From: Streptomyces flavotricini
GTDB taxonomy: Bacteria; Actinomycetota; Actinomycetes; Streptomycetales; Streptomycetaceae
Assembly: GCF_020639365.1 (NCBI RefSeq)
Contig: NZ_JAINUL010000001.1
Span: forward strand, 3,642,661 to 3,706,660
Direction: 5' to 3'
DNA: 64,000 nucleotides
Positions 55,499-63,720 of this stretch are shown here, one piece after another; positions within the stretch are counted from its first letter, which is position 1, and the number at the start of each line of letters is the position of its first letter. The translations under genes and the position numbers were made by a program. Under the pieces are notes generated by a model, which was given only the letters and a program-made list of their open reading frames with translations, had not been told where the DNA came from and searched no databases.

Positions 55499-56020
55499 AT
55501 GTCCTCCAACCCGGCCAATTCCGATCTGCCCACGGCGGCCGAGGCGTCCGCCGAAGCCGGGCTCCTCGACGCGCTCCAGCACCAGGTGGCCGTCTTCGCC
55601 CGGCGCGCGGAGCAGACCCGCCTGGGCGGGGTCGGCCAGGCCCGCAACTCGATGGACCGCGCCGCGTACCTGCTGCTGAACCGGCTCGACCTGGAAGGCC
55701 CGATGGGCGTCAAGGCGCTCGCCGGCGGCATGGGCATCGACTCCTCCACCGTCACCCGCCAGGTCGCGCCGCTCGTCGACAGCGGCCTGGTCAAGCGGAC
55801 CTCGCACCCGGAGGACGGGCGGGCCGTGGTCCTCGCGCTCTCCCCGCGCGGCCTCTCGCGCCTGGAGGAGGTCCGCTCCTCGCGGCGCGAGCTGATGGCC
55901 CGGGTCACGGAGGGCTGGTCCGAGGAGGAGCGCGAGTCGTTCACGGGGCTGCTGACCCGGTTCAACGGCTCGCTGTCGGAGCTGATGGGCGCAGCTTCCG
56001 AGGCCGGCCCCGCTTCCTGA
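55499..56020 (+). CDS. MarR-family transcriptional regulator
   Basis: 173 residues. The winged helix covers about 55-120: DRAAYLLLNRLDLEGPMGVKALAGGMGIDSSTVTRQVAPLVDSGLVKRTSHPEDGRAVVLALSPRG, with the wing DGRAVVLALS. Flanking helices mediate dimerisation. ATG 55499 follows CGAAGAGAGCTCACGGCC, a modest site. It is divergent from ilvA and followed by a sigma-like pair. Its targets are unknown, perhaps itself and a nearby gene. Confidence 0.88.
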   Translation: MSSNPANSDLPTAAEASAEAGLLDALQHQVAVFARRAEQTRLGGVGQARNSMDRAAYLLLNRLDLEGPMGVKALAGGMGIDSSTVTRQVAPLVDSGLVKRTSHPEDGRAVVLALSPRGLSRLEEVRSSRRELMARVTEGWSEEERESFTGLLTRFNGSLSELMGAASEAGPAS

Positions 56021-56093
56021 GGCAGGGGGCGGTCCCCCTGCTCGATCCGGAGTCCGTCCGACCTCTTGGCCGGGTGGTCCCGATGCCCGCACT

Positions 56094-56531
56094 ATGTGGC
56101 CTGTGGACGCCCACGGGCCGCGCACCTACGCGGAGTTCGAGGCCTTCGTCGCAGGGGCGGCGGGGCGGCTCCTGCACGTCGCCGTCCTGCTGACCGCCGA
56201 GCCGGAGGCCGAGCCCGCCGCCGCCCGCCGGCTGCTCGCGGGCGCGCTGGCGCGTACGTATGCGCAGTGGCGGCGGGTGCGCCGCGACGACCCGTACGAC
56301 CACACCCGCCAGGAGCTGTGCGCCGCCTTCGCCCGCACCGGCTGGCGCCACCACGGCGGTACGGGGCCGCTGGCGCCGCTCGGCCCGGTGGAGCGGCTCG
56401 TGCTGGTGCTGCGCGTGTACGAGGGCGTCGCCGAGGAGGTCACGGCCGCCCAGCTGGGGCTGCCGGTCGAGCGGGTGCGGGCGCTGTGCACCCGGGCGGT
56501 GGCCGCCGTGCGCTCCCAGGAGGCGGCGTGA
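56094..56531 (+). CDS. Short sigma-70 (ECF-like) protein, reduced
   Basis: 145 residues resembling SigE-type ECF factors of Streptomyces: TYAEFEAFVAGAAGRLLHVAVLLTAEPEAEPAAARRLLAGALARTYAQWRRV (region 2-like) and LGPVERLVLVLRVYEGVAEEVTAAQLGLPVERVRALCTRAVAAVRS (region 4 with helix-turn-helix). Region 2 lacks the usual acidic core-binding pattern (DxEDxxQ/DAEDL), so promoter melting may be weak. ATG 56094 or GTG 56103. The next gene overlaps by 4 bases and encodes a membrane protein that could be its anti-sigma partner. Confidence 0.7.
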   Translation: MWPVDAHGPRTYAEFEAFVAGAAGRLLHVAVLLTAEPEAEPAAARRLLAGALARTYAQWRRVRRDDPYDHTRQELCAAFARTGWRHHGGTGPLAPLGPVERLVLVLRVYEGVAEEVTAAQLGLPVERVRALCTRAVAAVRSQEAA

Positions 56532-56779
56532 GTCCCCCAGACCGCAAGGAAGATCAGGTCAGGCGGTTGCTGGAAGGCCCGCGCCCGGTGGTCCCGGCCG
56601 GGCTGGCGGCGAGTGCCGCGGCCCGCGGGGACCGGCTGCTGCGCCGCCGGCGGACCCTGCGGCGGGTGGGCTGGGCGCTGCTCGCCGCGGCGGCGGTGGC
56701 CTTCGCGGTGTGGGCCTCGCTGACCCGCCCGTGGGAGGTGCCGCCGAGCGGTGTCTCCCCGCCCCTGGAGGGCTGGTAG
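56528..56779 (+). CDS. Small membrane protein coupled to the sigma-like gene
   Basis: 83 residues from GTG 56528, overlapping the sigma-like stop (GTGA). The N-terminal 45 residues are cytoplasmic and basic (DRKEDQVRRLLEGPRPVVPAGLAASAAARGDRLLRRRR), followed by one membrane helix (GWALLAAAAVAFAVWASL) and a short external tail. Gene order suggests a minimal anti-sigma, but it lacks the HxxxCxxC zinc motif. Function inferred from position only. Confidence 0.65.
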   Translation: MSPPDRKEDQVRRLLEGPRPVVPAGLAASAAARGDRLLRRRRTLRRVGWALLAAAAVAFAVWASLTRPWEVPPSGVSPPLEGW

Positions 56780-56800
56780 CCACCGCCCGGCGGCGCGGTC

Positions 56801-57958
56801 CTAGCCGAGGGCCTGGGTCAGGTCCGCGATCAGGTCGTCGGCGTTCTCGATGCCCACCGAGACGCGGATCAGGTCCGCCGGGACCTCCAGGGCCGAGCCG
56901 GCCACCGAGGCGTGGGTCATGCGGCCCGGGTGCTCGATGAGGGACTCGACGCCGCCGAGGGACTCGGCCAGGGTGAAGACCTTGGTGCGGCCGCAGACCG
57001 CGACGGCCTCCTCCTCGCCGCCGGCGACCTGGAAGGACACCATGCCGCCGAAGTTGCGCATCTGCTTGGCGGCGACCTCGTGGCCCGGGTGCTCGGGCAG
57101 GCCCGGGTAGAGGACCTTGGTGACCTTCGGGTGGCGCTTGAGCACCTCCACGATCTTCTCGGCGTTCTCCGCGTGCCGGTCCATGCGCACGGCGAGGGTC
57201 TTGATGCCGCGCAGCACGACCCAGGAGTCGAAGGGGCCGGCCACCGCGCCCATCGCGTTCTGGTGGTAGGCCAGCTCCTCGCCCAGCGCCGCGTCCGCGG
57301 CCACCAGCGCGCCGCCGACCACGTCGGAGTGGCCGCCCATGTACTTGGTCAGCGAGTGCACGACCACGTCCGCGCCGAGCGCGAGGGGCTGCTGCAGGTA
57401 GGGCGAGGCGAAGGTGTTGTCCACGACCAGCTTGGCGCCGGCCGACCGCGCGATGTCGGCGACGACGGCGATGTCGGTGATGCCGAGCAGCGGGTTGGAG
57501 GGGGTCTCGACCCAGATGACCTTGGTCTTCGGGGTCAGGGCGGCCCGTACGGACTCCGCGTCGGAGGTGTCGGCCACCGACCACTCCACGCCCCAGCGGG
57601 AGACGACCTTCGCGAAGAGGCGGAAGGTGCCGCCGTACGCGTCGTTCGGGATGACCACGTGGTCGCCCGGGGAGAGCAGCGTACGCAGGAGGCAGTCCTC
57701 GGCGGCGAGCCCGGACGCGAAGGCCAGGCCGCGGGCCCCGCCTTCCAGCGCGGCGAGGTTCTCCTCCAGTGCGGTCCGGGTCGGGTTGCCGCTGCGGCTG
57801 TACTCGTAGCCGCCGCGCAGGCCGCCCACGCCGTCCTGCTTGTACGTGGACACCTGGTAGATCGGGGGCACGACCGCGCCGGTCTGCGGGTCCGCCGTGT
57901 TGCCCGCGTGGATGGCACGGGTCTCGAAGCTCTGGTGCTCGTGGCTGTCGTCGCTCAT
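56801..57958 (-). CDS. metB: Cystathionine gamma-synthase / gamma-lyase-family PLP enzyme
   Basis: A 385-residue Cys/Met-metabolism PLP enzyme: FETRAIHAGNTADPQTGAVVPPIYQVSTY, YEYSRSGNPTRTALEENLAALEGG, VWVETPSNP-type IWVETPSNPLLGITDIA, and PLP Lys205 in HSLTKYMGGHSD. It makes cystathionine from O-succinyl- or O-acetylhomoserine and cysteine, though members can also act as lyases. The equivalent gene in Mycobacterium tuberculosis (metB, Rv1079) also lies next to greA. Full length. Confidence 0.92.
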   Translation of the reverse strand: MSDDSHEHQSFETRAIHAGNTADPQTGAVVPPIYQVSTYKQDGVGGLRGGYEYSRSGNPTRTALEENLAALEGGARGLAFASGLAAEDCLLRTLLSPGDHVVIPNDAYGGTFRLFAKVVSRWGVEWSVADTSDAESVRAALTPKTKVIWVETPSNPLLGITDIAVVADIARSAGAKLVVDNTFASPYLQQPLALGADVVVHSLTKYMGGHSDVVGGALVAADAALGEELAYHQNAMGAVAGPFDSWVVLRGIKTLAVRMDRHAENAEKIVEVLKRHPKVTKVLYPGLPEHPGHEVAAKQMRNFGGMVSFQVAGGEEEAVAVCGRTKVFTLAESLGGVESLIEHPGRMTHASVAGSALEVPADLIRVSVGIENADDLIADLTQALG

Positions 57959-58040
57959 GGGCAGAGCTTATGGGGTGCCGGGCCGGACGGCGGGGTGGGG
58001 CATTGGCCTTCGCGCAGGTGCGTCTGGTTCGCTGGGGGGC

Positions 58041-59147
58041 ATGGAGATTCTGTGGTTCCTGATCGCGCTCGGCCTGCTCGGGGCCGCCTTCAGCCCGTAC
58101 ATACGGCGCAGGCGGGGCGGCAGCCTGCGCCTGGTCGCGCCGGGCAGCCCTGACGCGGCCGACCCCGAGAACTACGGTTTCGCCCGCCAGGAGCACCTGG
58201 ACATCCGGGTGCCGGGCCCCGACGAGGACCTGATGGACGCCCTGGACGCCGTGCAGCGCACCGGGCAGTGGCAGGCGGCCTCGCAGCTGCTGGCCGGCAC
58301 CCCGAAGGAGGGCGAGCTGCGCTGGCAGCGGGTCCAGGCCTTCGGCGGGGCCGCGGCGCTGGAGCTGGTCGCGGAGCCGGGGGTCGGCGCGCGCTGGCTG
58401 AAGGCGTGGCGGCTGGAGGCGGAGAAGGACGCGGGCGGCGCGCAGGTGCACGCGGAGCTGCTGGTGCAGCAGGCCTGGCGGCATTCGGGCGGCGTGGGCT
58501 CCACGGACCACCGGATCATCCTGGAGGAGGCCCGGGAGGCCTGCCGCAAGGCGGCGCTGCTGGCGCCGGGCGATCCGGTCCCGCACATCACGGAGCTGGC
58601 GGTGGCGCGGGCGCTGGGGTACTCGGAGGCGGAGTTCGACGCGCTCTGGGCGAGGGTCATCGACGTCGCGCCCGCGCACATGGGCGCGCACCTGGCGGCG
58701 CTGCACTACTGGTGCGAGAAGTGGCACGGCTCGCGGGAGAAGGCGGACGCCTTCGCGCACGCGGCGGCGGCCCGCGCCCCGCAGGGCTCGCTGCTGGCCG
58801 CGCTGCCGCTGTTCGCGGTGTACGAGCACGTGCCGGACGTGGTCCTGACGAACTACTGGCAGGGCGCGGTGGTCACCCGGGCCGTGGAGGGCGCGATGTA
58901 CGCGGTGCACACCGCCCGCCAGGACGACCCGATGCTGGCGCACGTACGGCACATGCTGCTGTCGTTCCTGGTGCCGATGGAGCGCTGGGCCGAGGCGATG
59001 GAGCAGATCCGCCACGTCGACGGCTGCGTGGGCGCCCTCCCGTGGTCGGCCTCCCCGGACCCGGCGGCGCAGTACGCGCTGTTCCGCGCCCTGGCGGTGG
59101 CCGGCTACGAGGCCAACGGCGGCTCCCCGGCAACCCTCCCCCACTGA
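58041..59147 (+). CDS. Hypothetical TPR-like helical protein with N-terminal membrane anchor
   Basis: 368 residues. One N-terminal helix (MEILWFLIALGLLGAAFSPYI) with an Arg-rich stop-transfer (RRRRGG), so most of the chain is cytoplasmic. The rest is helical: LMDALDAVQRTGQWQAASQLLAG, GWRLEAEKDAGG-type helices, EEAREACRKAALLAPGDPVPHITELAVARALGYSEAEFDALW and AHLAALHYWCEKWHGSREKADAFAHAAAARAP. The pattern resembles TPR/DUF4034-like helical repeats. ATG 58041 has a GGGGGG site. No partner is evident; function unknown. Confidence 0.75.
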   Translation: MEILWFLIALGLLGAAFSPYIRRRRGGSLRLVAPGSPDAADPENYGFARQEHLDIRVPGPDEDLMDALDAVQRTGQWQAASQLLAGTPKEGELRWQRVQAFGGAAALELVAEPGVGARWLKAWRLEAEKDAGGAQVHAELLVQQAWRHSGGVGSTDHRIILEEAREACRKAALLAPGDPVPHITELAVARALGYSEAEFDALWARVIDVAPAHMGAHLAALHYWCEKWHGSREKADAFAHAAAARAPQGSLLAALPLFAVYEHVPDVVLTNYWQGAVVTRAVEGAMYAVHTARQDDPMLAHVRHMLLSFLVPMERWAEAMEQIRHVDGCVGALPWSASPDPAAQYALFRALAVAGYEANGGSPATLPH

Positions 59148-59290
59148 CCCGGCGCCGTCCGCGTGGCCCGTGCGGCCCCGTGGCGACGGACGCGGGTATG
59201 ACGAAAGTGTGACGTGGCGGGCGGGGGCGGGTTCGGGGGGAATCCCGGTCCGCCCTCGCCCGTTGAAGGGAGCACCACTAGGAGGGAATC

Positions 59291-59956
59291 ATGTTCTCGT
59301 ACCGCCGCACGCCCGAGCTCCCCACCCGCGAGGAGGCCCTCCAGGGCCGCGCGACCCCGCAGTTCTCGCTCCCGGACCGGCACACGGTGCTGGGCAACCC
59401 GCTCGCGGGGCCTTACCCGGCCGGGCTCCAGGTCGCGGACTTCGGCCTGGGCTGTTTCTGGGGCGCGGAGCGCAAGTTCTGGCAGACCCCGGGGGTGTGG
59501 ACCACGCTGGCCGGCTACCAGGGCGGGTTCACCGAGAACCCGACGTACGACGAGGTGTGCTCGGGCCTGACCGGCCACACGGAGGTCGTCCGCGTGGTCT
59601 TCGATCCGGCGCAGGTCTCGTACGCCACCCTCCTGAAGCTGTTCTGGGAGTCGCACAACCCCACCCAGGGTTTCCGCCAGGGCAACGACGTCGGCACCCA
59701 GTACCGCTCGGCGATCTACACCCACTCCGAGGCGCAGCAGGCGGAGGCCGAGGCCTCCCGCACCGCGTACCAGCAGGTCCTGGTGTCCTCCGGCTACGGA
59801 GAGATCACGACGGCGGTCCTCCCGGCGGCGGAGCGCCCCTTCTGGCCGGCGGAGCCCTACCACCAGCAGTACCTGGACAAGAACCCGGACGGCTACTGCG
59901 GCATCGGCGGCACGGGGGTCAGCTGCCCGATCGGTGTCGCGCGCGCCGCCGACTGA
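59291..59956 (+). CDS. msrA: Peptide methionine sulfoxide reductase MsrA
   Basis: 221 residues reducing methionine-S-sulfoxide in proteins. Catalytic Cys55 lies in LGCFWGAERKFWQTPGVWTTLAGYQGG; FTENPTYDEVCSGLTGHTEVVRV, DVGTQYRSAIYTHS and the C-terminal resolving Cys in NPDGYCGIGGTGVSCP follow. An N-terminal extension of about 45 residues is typical of Streptomyces forms. AGGAGG upstream of ATG 59291 is strong. Monocistronic by position. Confidence 0.95.
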   Translation: MFSYRRTPELPTREEALQGRATPQFSLPDRHTVLGNPLAGPYPAGLQVADFGLGCFWGAERKFWQTPGVWTTLAGYQGGFTENPTYDEVCSGLTGHTEVVRVVFDPAQVSYATLLKLFWESHNPTQGFRQGNDVGTQYRSAIYTHSEAQQAEAEASRTAYQQVLVSSGYGEITTAVLPAAERPFWPAEPYHQQYLDKNPDGYCGIGGTGVSCPIGVARAAD

Positions 59957-60065
59957 CGACGGCGCGCCGCAGGCGCGGGCGGGCGGGCTTCCTCCCGGTC
60001 GGGCCCTGCCAGGCGGCAGGGCGCGGCCGGGCGTACGGCCGGCTCACGGTGGGCCGGCGGGCCGC

Positions 60066-61112
60066 TCAGATCGTCGAGGCGTCGATGACGAAGCGGTAGC
60101 GGACGTCGCTGGACAGGACCCGGTCGTAGGCGGCGTTGATCTCGGACGCGGGGATCAGTTCGATCTCCGAGCCCAGACCGTGCTCGGCGCAGAAGTCCAG
60201 CATCTCCTGGGTCTCGGCGATGCCGCCGATCATCGAGCCGGCCAGGGTCTTGCGGCCCTGGATGACCGAGAACAGGTTCAGCTCGACCGGCTCCTCGGGG
60301 GCGCCCACGTTCACCAGCGCGCCGTCGACCTTCAGCAGGCCGAGGTACGCGTCGAGGCCGAGCGGGGCCGAGACCGTCGAGACGACCAGGTCGAAGCTGC
60401 CGGCCAGCTTCTCGAAGGTGGCCGCGTCACTCGTGGCGTAGTAGTGCGAGGCGCCCAGCCGCAGGCCGTCCTCCTGCTTGCGCAGCGACTGCGACAGGAC
60501 GGTCACCTCCGCCCCGAGGGCCGCCGCGATCTTCACGCCCATGTGCCCGAGCCCGCCGAGGCCGACGATCGCGACCTTCTTCCCGGGACCCGCCTGCCAG
60601 TGCTTCAGCGGGGAGTACAGCGTGATCCCGGCGCACAGCAGCGGGGCCGCCACGTCGAGGGACAGGCCCTCGGGGATGCGGACGGTGTAGTTCTCGTCGA
60701 CGACGAGGTGCGTCGAGTAGCCGCCGTACGTGGGCTCGCCCGCCTTGTCCCGGGCGTTGTACGTGCCGGTCATGCCCTCGACGCAGTACTGCTCCTGCCC
60801 GCGCAGGCAGTACTCGCACTCCCGGCAGGAATCGACGAAGCAGCCGACGCCGACGTGGTCGCCGACCGCGAACTTCGTGACGCCCGGCCCGACTTCGGCG
60901 ACGACACCGGCGATCTCGTGCCCCGGGACCATCGGATAGATGCCCTCGCCCCACCCGTCGCGGACCTGGTGGATGTCGGAGTGGCAGATGCCGGCGTACT
61001 TGATCTCGATGAGGACGTCGTGCTCGCCGACGGGACGGCGCGGCACGGTGACGCGCTCCAGCGGGGCCTTCGCGGCGGGGGCGGCGTAGGCGGCGGCCTG
61101 GGTGACGGACAT
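60066..61112 (-). CDS. Zinc-dependent NAD(P) alcohol dehydrogenase (CAD/YahK type)
   Basis: A 348-residue medium-chain dehydrogenase. Catalytic zinc ligands are Cys43 (GICHSD) and His65-Glu66 (PGHE), plus a later Cys in PLLCAGITLYSPL. The structural zinc lobe is CRECEYCLRGQEQYC. The Rossmann motif is VGLGGLGHMGVKIA. The sequence matches the cinnamyl-alcohol/YahK-like broad-range aldehyde reductases. ATG 61112 has GAGGAG upstream. It is divergent from an XRE regulator with a palindromic operator between them, so it is probably that regulator's target. Confidence 0.93.
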   Translation of the reverse strand: MSVTQAAAYAAPAAKAPLERVTVPRRPVGEHDVLIEIKYAGICHSDIHQVRDGWGEGIYPMVPGHEIAGVVAEVGPGVTKFAVGDHVGVGCFVDSCRECEYCLRGQEQYCVEGMTGTYNARDKAGEPTYGGYSTHLVVDENYTVRIPEGLSLDVAAPLLCAGITLYSPLKHWQAGPGKKVAIVGLGGLGHMGVKIAAALGAEVTVLSQSLRKQEDGLRLGASHYYATSDAATFEKLAGSFDLVVSTVSAPLGLDAYLGLLKVDGALVNVGAPEEPVELNLFSVIQGRKTLAGSMIGGIAETQEMLDFCAEHGLGSEIELIPASEINAAYDRVLSSDVRYRFVIDASTI

Positions 61113-61200
61113 GGTGAGGACTCCTCGAACACTGCTGGCGGTCTGCGTGCACCCCAACGATCCCCGGACCGGCCGCCGGCAGCCACGCCCCTGTCCTGCC

Positions 61201-61217
61201 TAGGACCGGCGGTCCTA
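61201..61217. promoter_or_regulatory. Palindromic operator between ADH and XRE genes
   Basis: TAGGACC-GGC-GGTCCTA is a perfect 7-3-7 inverted repeat, 60 bases upstream of the regulator start and 89 upstream of the dehydrogenase start. A TCCTGCCTAGGAC repeat adjoins it on the left, giving an extra half-site. Confidence 0.65.
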
Positions 61218-61276
61218 CCCCTGACGGGGTCAGGAACACGGCTCCGACGCCGGGGCCGCCCGGCGATACTGGCGTC

Positions 61277-62188
61277 ATGGACCACCTTGATCAGCGTGCC
61301 GAACTGGGCGAGTTCCTCCGCTCCCGCCGTGCGCGGCTGCGCCCCTCGGACGTCGGCCTGCCGGACCACGGGCGCCACCGCCGCGTGCCCGGGCTGCGCC
61401 GCGAGGAGCTGGCGCAGCTGGCGGGCGTCTCGGTGGCGTACTACACGCGGCTCGAACAGGGCCACGGGCAGAACGTGTCCGCGGAGGTGCTCGACGCGAT
61501 CGCCCGCGCGCTGCGCCTGGACGGCACGGAGACGGCGCACCTGACCCACTTGGCCCGTCCCAGGCCCCGCAGGCAGCGCGCGAGGCAGTACCGGGCGGAG
61601 CACGTGCGCCCGGAGCTGCGGACGCTGATGGACGCGATGGACGGGGTGCCGGCGTACCTCCTGGGGCGGCGGCAGGACGTCATCGGGTGGAACCGGCTGG
61701 CCGCGGCGGTGTTCGGGGACTTCGGCCTGCTGCCGCCCCAGGAGCGGAACCTGGTGCGGCTGGTGTTCCTGGACCCGGCGGCGGCCGAGCTCTACGCGGA
61801 GTGGGACTGCCTGGCCTGCCGGGTCGTGAGCAGTCTGCGCATGTACGCGGGCGAGCACCCGGACGACGAGCAGTTGTCGGCCCTGGTCGGTGAGCTGTCG
61901 GTGAAGAACGAGGAGTTCCGCCGGCTGTGGGCGGCGCACACGCTGGCGGACAACAAGACGCACGGGGTGAAGAAGCTGCGGCACCCCCTGGTCGGCGAAC
62001 TGTCGCTGTCCTTCGAGACGCTGGCCCTCCCGGGCGACTCGGCGCAGGTCCTGGTCACCTACCACGCGGAGCCGGGCTCGCCCTCGCAGGACGCGCTGCG
62101 GATGCTGGCCTCCTGGTCGGCGCCTGCCGCGCCGTCGGCCTCCTCCGCCCCGTCCGCCCCGTCGACCTCCGACGGTGCGACGGCCTGA
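61277..62188 (+). CDS. XRE-family regulator with MmyB-like ligand domain
   Basis: 303 residues. The N-terminal helix-turn-helix (about 10-85) has LGEFLRSRRARLRPSDVGLP, PGLRREELAQLAGVSVAYYTRLEQGHGQNVSAEVLDAIARAL. The C-terminal MmyB-like PAS-type domain (about 110-270) has VPAYLLGRRQDVIGWNRLAAAVFGDF, NLVRLVFLDP and HPLVGELSLSFETLALPGD. The family often controls a divergent dehydrogenase and binds a fatty-acid-like ligand in MmyB. The C-terminal tail is Ser/Ala/Pro-rich and likely disordered. Confidence 0.92.
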   Translation: MDHLDQRAELGEFLRSRRARLRPSDVGLPDHGRHRRVPGLRREELAQLAGVSVAYYTRLEQGHGQNVSAEVLDAIARALRLDGTETAHLTHLARPRPRRQRARQYRAEHVRPELRTLMDAMDGVPAYLLGRRQDVIGWNRLAAAVFGDFGLLPPQERNLVRLVFLDPAAAELYAEWDCLACRVVSSLRMYAGEHPDDEQLSALVGELSVKNEEFRRLWAAHTLADNKTHGVKKLRHPLVGELSLSFETLALPGDSAQVLVTYHAEPGSPSQDALRMLASWSAPAAPSASSAPSAPSTSDGATA

Positions 62189-62200
62189 GACGCCGCGGTC

Positions 62201-62260
62201 CCGGAAACGGCGGATGGCGGGGAGCCTCCGCCGTTTCCGGTGGGGCTCCCCGCCATCCGC
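62201..62260. terminator. Interlocked inverted repeats between convergent genes
   Basis: Two perfect inverted repeats interlock: CCGGAAACGGCGGA (62201-62214) with its complement at 62227-62240, and a 17-base arm at 62210-62226 with its complement at 62244-62260. The arms share 5 bases, so the full hairpins exclude each other, or a pseudoknot can form. The position suggests a bidirectional terminator. Confidence 0.8.
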
Positions 62261-62298
62261 GGGAGTCGGTCGAACCCGTTCGGCCGGGGACCCGGGGG

Positions 62299-63573
62299 TC
62301 AGGAGGCCGTGCCGGCCTTCCAGTCCGCCCAGCTCATGTTCCAGCCGTTGAGGCCGTTGTCCGGCTTGATGGTCTTGTCCGGCGAGTTGACCACCGTGAC
62401 CACGTCACCGATGAGCGAGTTGTCGTAGAACCAGGCCGCGGGCTGGTTCGGGTCGTTCGCGCCCTGGGCGTCGTTCAGACCGACACAGCCGTGGCTCGTG
62501 TTCACGCTGCCGAAGATCGAGTCCGATCCCCAGTAGTTGCCGTGGATGAACGTGCCCGACTGGGACAGCCGCATCGCGTGCGGGACGTCCTTGATGTCGT
62601 ACTCGCCCTTGCCCTCGCTGTTCTTGAAGCCGACGGTGGAGCCGTCCATCCGGGTCTCCTTGAACTTCTCGGAGATCACCATCTGGCCGTTGTACGTCGG
62701 GTTCTCCGGGGAGCCCGCCGAGATCGGGATGGTCTTGAGGACCGCGCCGTCCCGGGTGACCGTCATCTTCTTCGTCTTCGCGTCGACGGTCGAGACCTGG
62801 CTGCGGCCGATCTTGAAGGTGGCGGTCCGGTTCTGCACGCCCTGGACGCCGGGGGCGCCCTGCACGCCTTCCAGCGCCAGCTTCAGCGTGACGGTGGAGC
62901 CGGCCTGCCAGTACTGCTCGGGGCGGAAGTCCAGGCGCTGGGCGCTGAACCAGTGCCCGACGACCTCCTGGCCGCTGCTGGAGGTGACGGTGATCGCCGC
63001 CTGGACCGCCTTCTGGTCCTTGATCGCCTTGTTGAAGGTGATCGAGACCGGCATGCCCACGCCGACGGTCTGGCCGTCGTCCGGTATGAACGAGCCGACG
63101 AAGCTGTTCTCCGGGGAGACGGTGGTGAAGGACGCGTTCTCGTGCGCCTCCTTGCCGGCCTCGTCCTTGGCGGTGGCCGACAAGGCGTACTTCGTGGAGC
63201 GCTTCAGCGCGGCGTCCGGCTTCCAGCTCTTGCCGTCGGCGGCTATCTTGCCGGTCACGGCCGTGCCTTCGGAGGTCTTCAGCTCGACCGCCGTGAGGGT
63301 GCCGTCGGCGACGGCGACATTGGCCGCGTCGTTGAGCCCGACATTGGTCGCGCCGTCCTTCGGCGTGATCGTGATCTTGGCCTTGGAGGCGTCCTTGGCC
63401 GCGGCCGCGTCCACGTCCGACTGGGACTTGCTGCTGCTCGAATCCCCGCCCTTGGCCTTGCCGTCGTCGCCACCACCGCAGGCCGAGAGCACCAGCACGC
63501 CACCGAGTACGGCGGAAATGGCCACCAGGGACCTTCTCCGCCGCTTCTTGTCCGTCCTCACACGCCACTCCAT
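62299..63573 (-). CDS. L,D-transpeptidase lipoprotein with Ig-like domains
   Basis: 424 residues. A basic N-terminus, hydrophobic helix and lipobox VLSAC (Cys32) mark a lipoprotein. Two bacterial Ig-like domains follow (about 60-165 and 170-265: FIPDDGQTVGVGMPVSITFNKAI), then the YkuD catalytic domain (about 270-395): HGNYWG and TSHGCVGLND with nucleophile Cys363. The C-terminal extension NGLNGWNMSWADWKAG resembles that of LdtMt2. The enzyme makes 3-3 cross-links in the wall. ATG 63573 precedes the signal; GTG 63561 is possible. Family certain. Confidence 0.94.
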   Translation of the reverse strand: MEWRVRTDKKRRRRSLVAISAVLGGVLVLSACGGGDDGKAKGGDSSSSKSQSDVDAAAAKDASKAKITITPKDGATNVGLNDAANVAVADGTLTAVELKTSEGTAVTGKIAADGKSWKPDAALKRSTKYALSATAKDEAGKEAHENASFTTVSPENSFVGSFIPDDGQTVGVGMPVSITFNKAIKDQKAVQAAITVTSSSGQEVVGHWFSAQRLDFRPEQYWQAGSTVTLKLALEGVQGAPGVQGVQNRTATFKIGRSQVSTVDAKTKKMTVTRDGAVLKTIPISAGSPENPTYNGQMVISEKFKETRMDGSTVGFKNSEGKGEYDIKDVPHAMRLSQSGTFIHGNYWGSDSIFGSVNTSHGCVGLNDAQGANDPNQPAAWFYDNSLIGDVVTVVNSPDKTIKPDNGLNGWNMSWADWKAGTAS

Positions 63574-63720
63574 CGTTGCCAGAACCCCCGAGCTTCCCCC
63601 GGCAACCGCCGGGTGGTGCTCCGATCGAGGCAGGGAGACGCGCCCCCTGCCTCGCACCAGTCAACGCGTTGAAGGCCCGGAACGGTTCCACATCCCGTTT
63701 GAATGTGGGCAACCACACGG

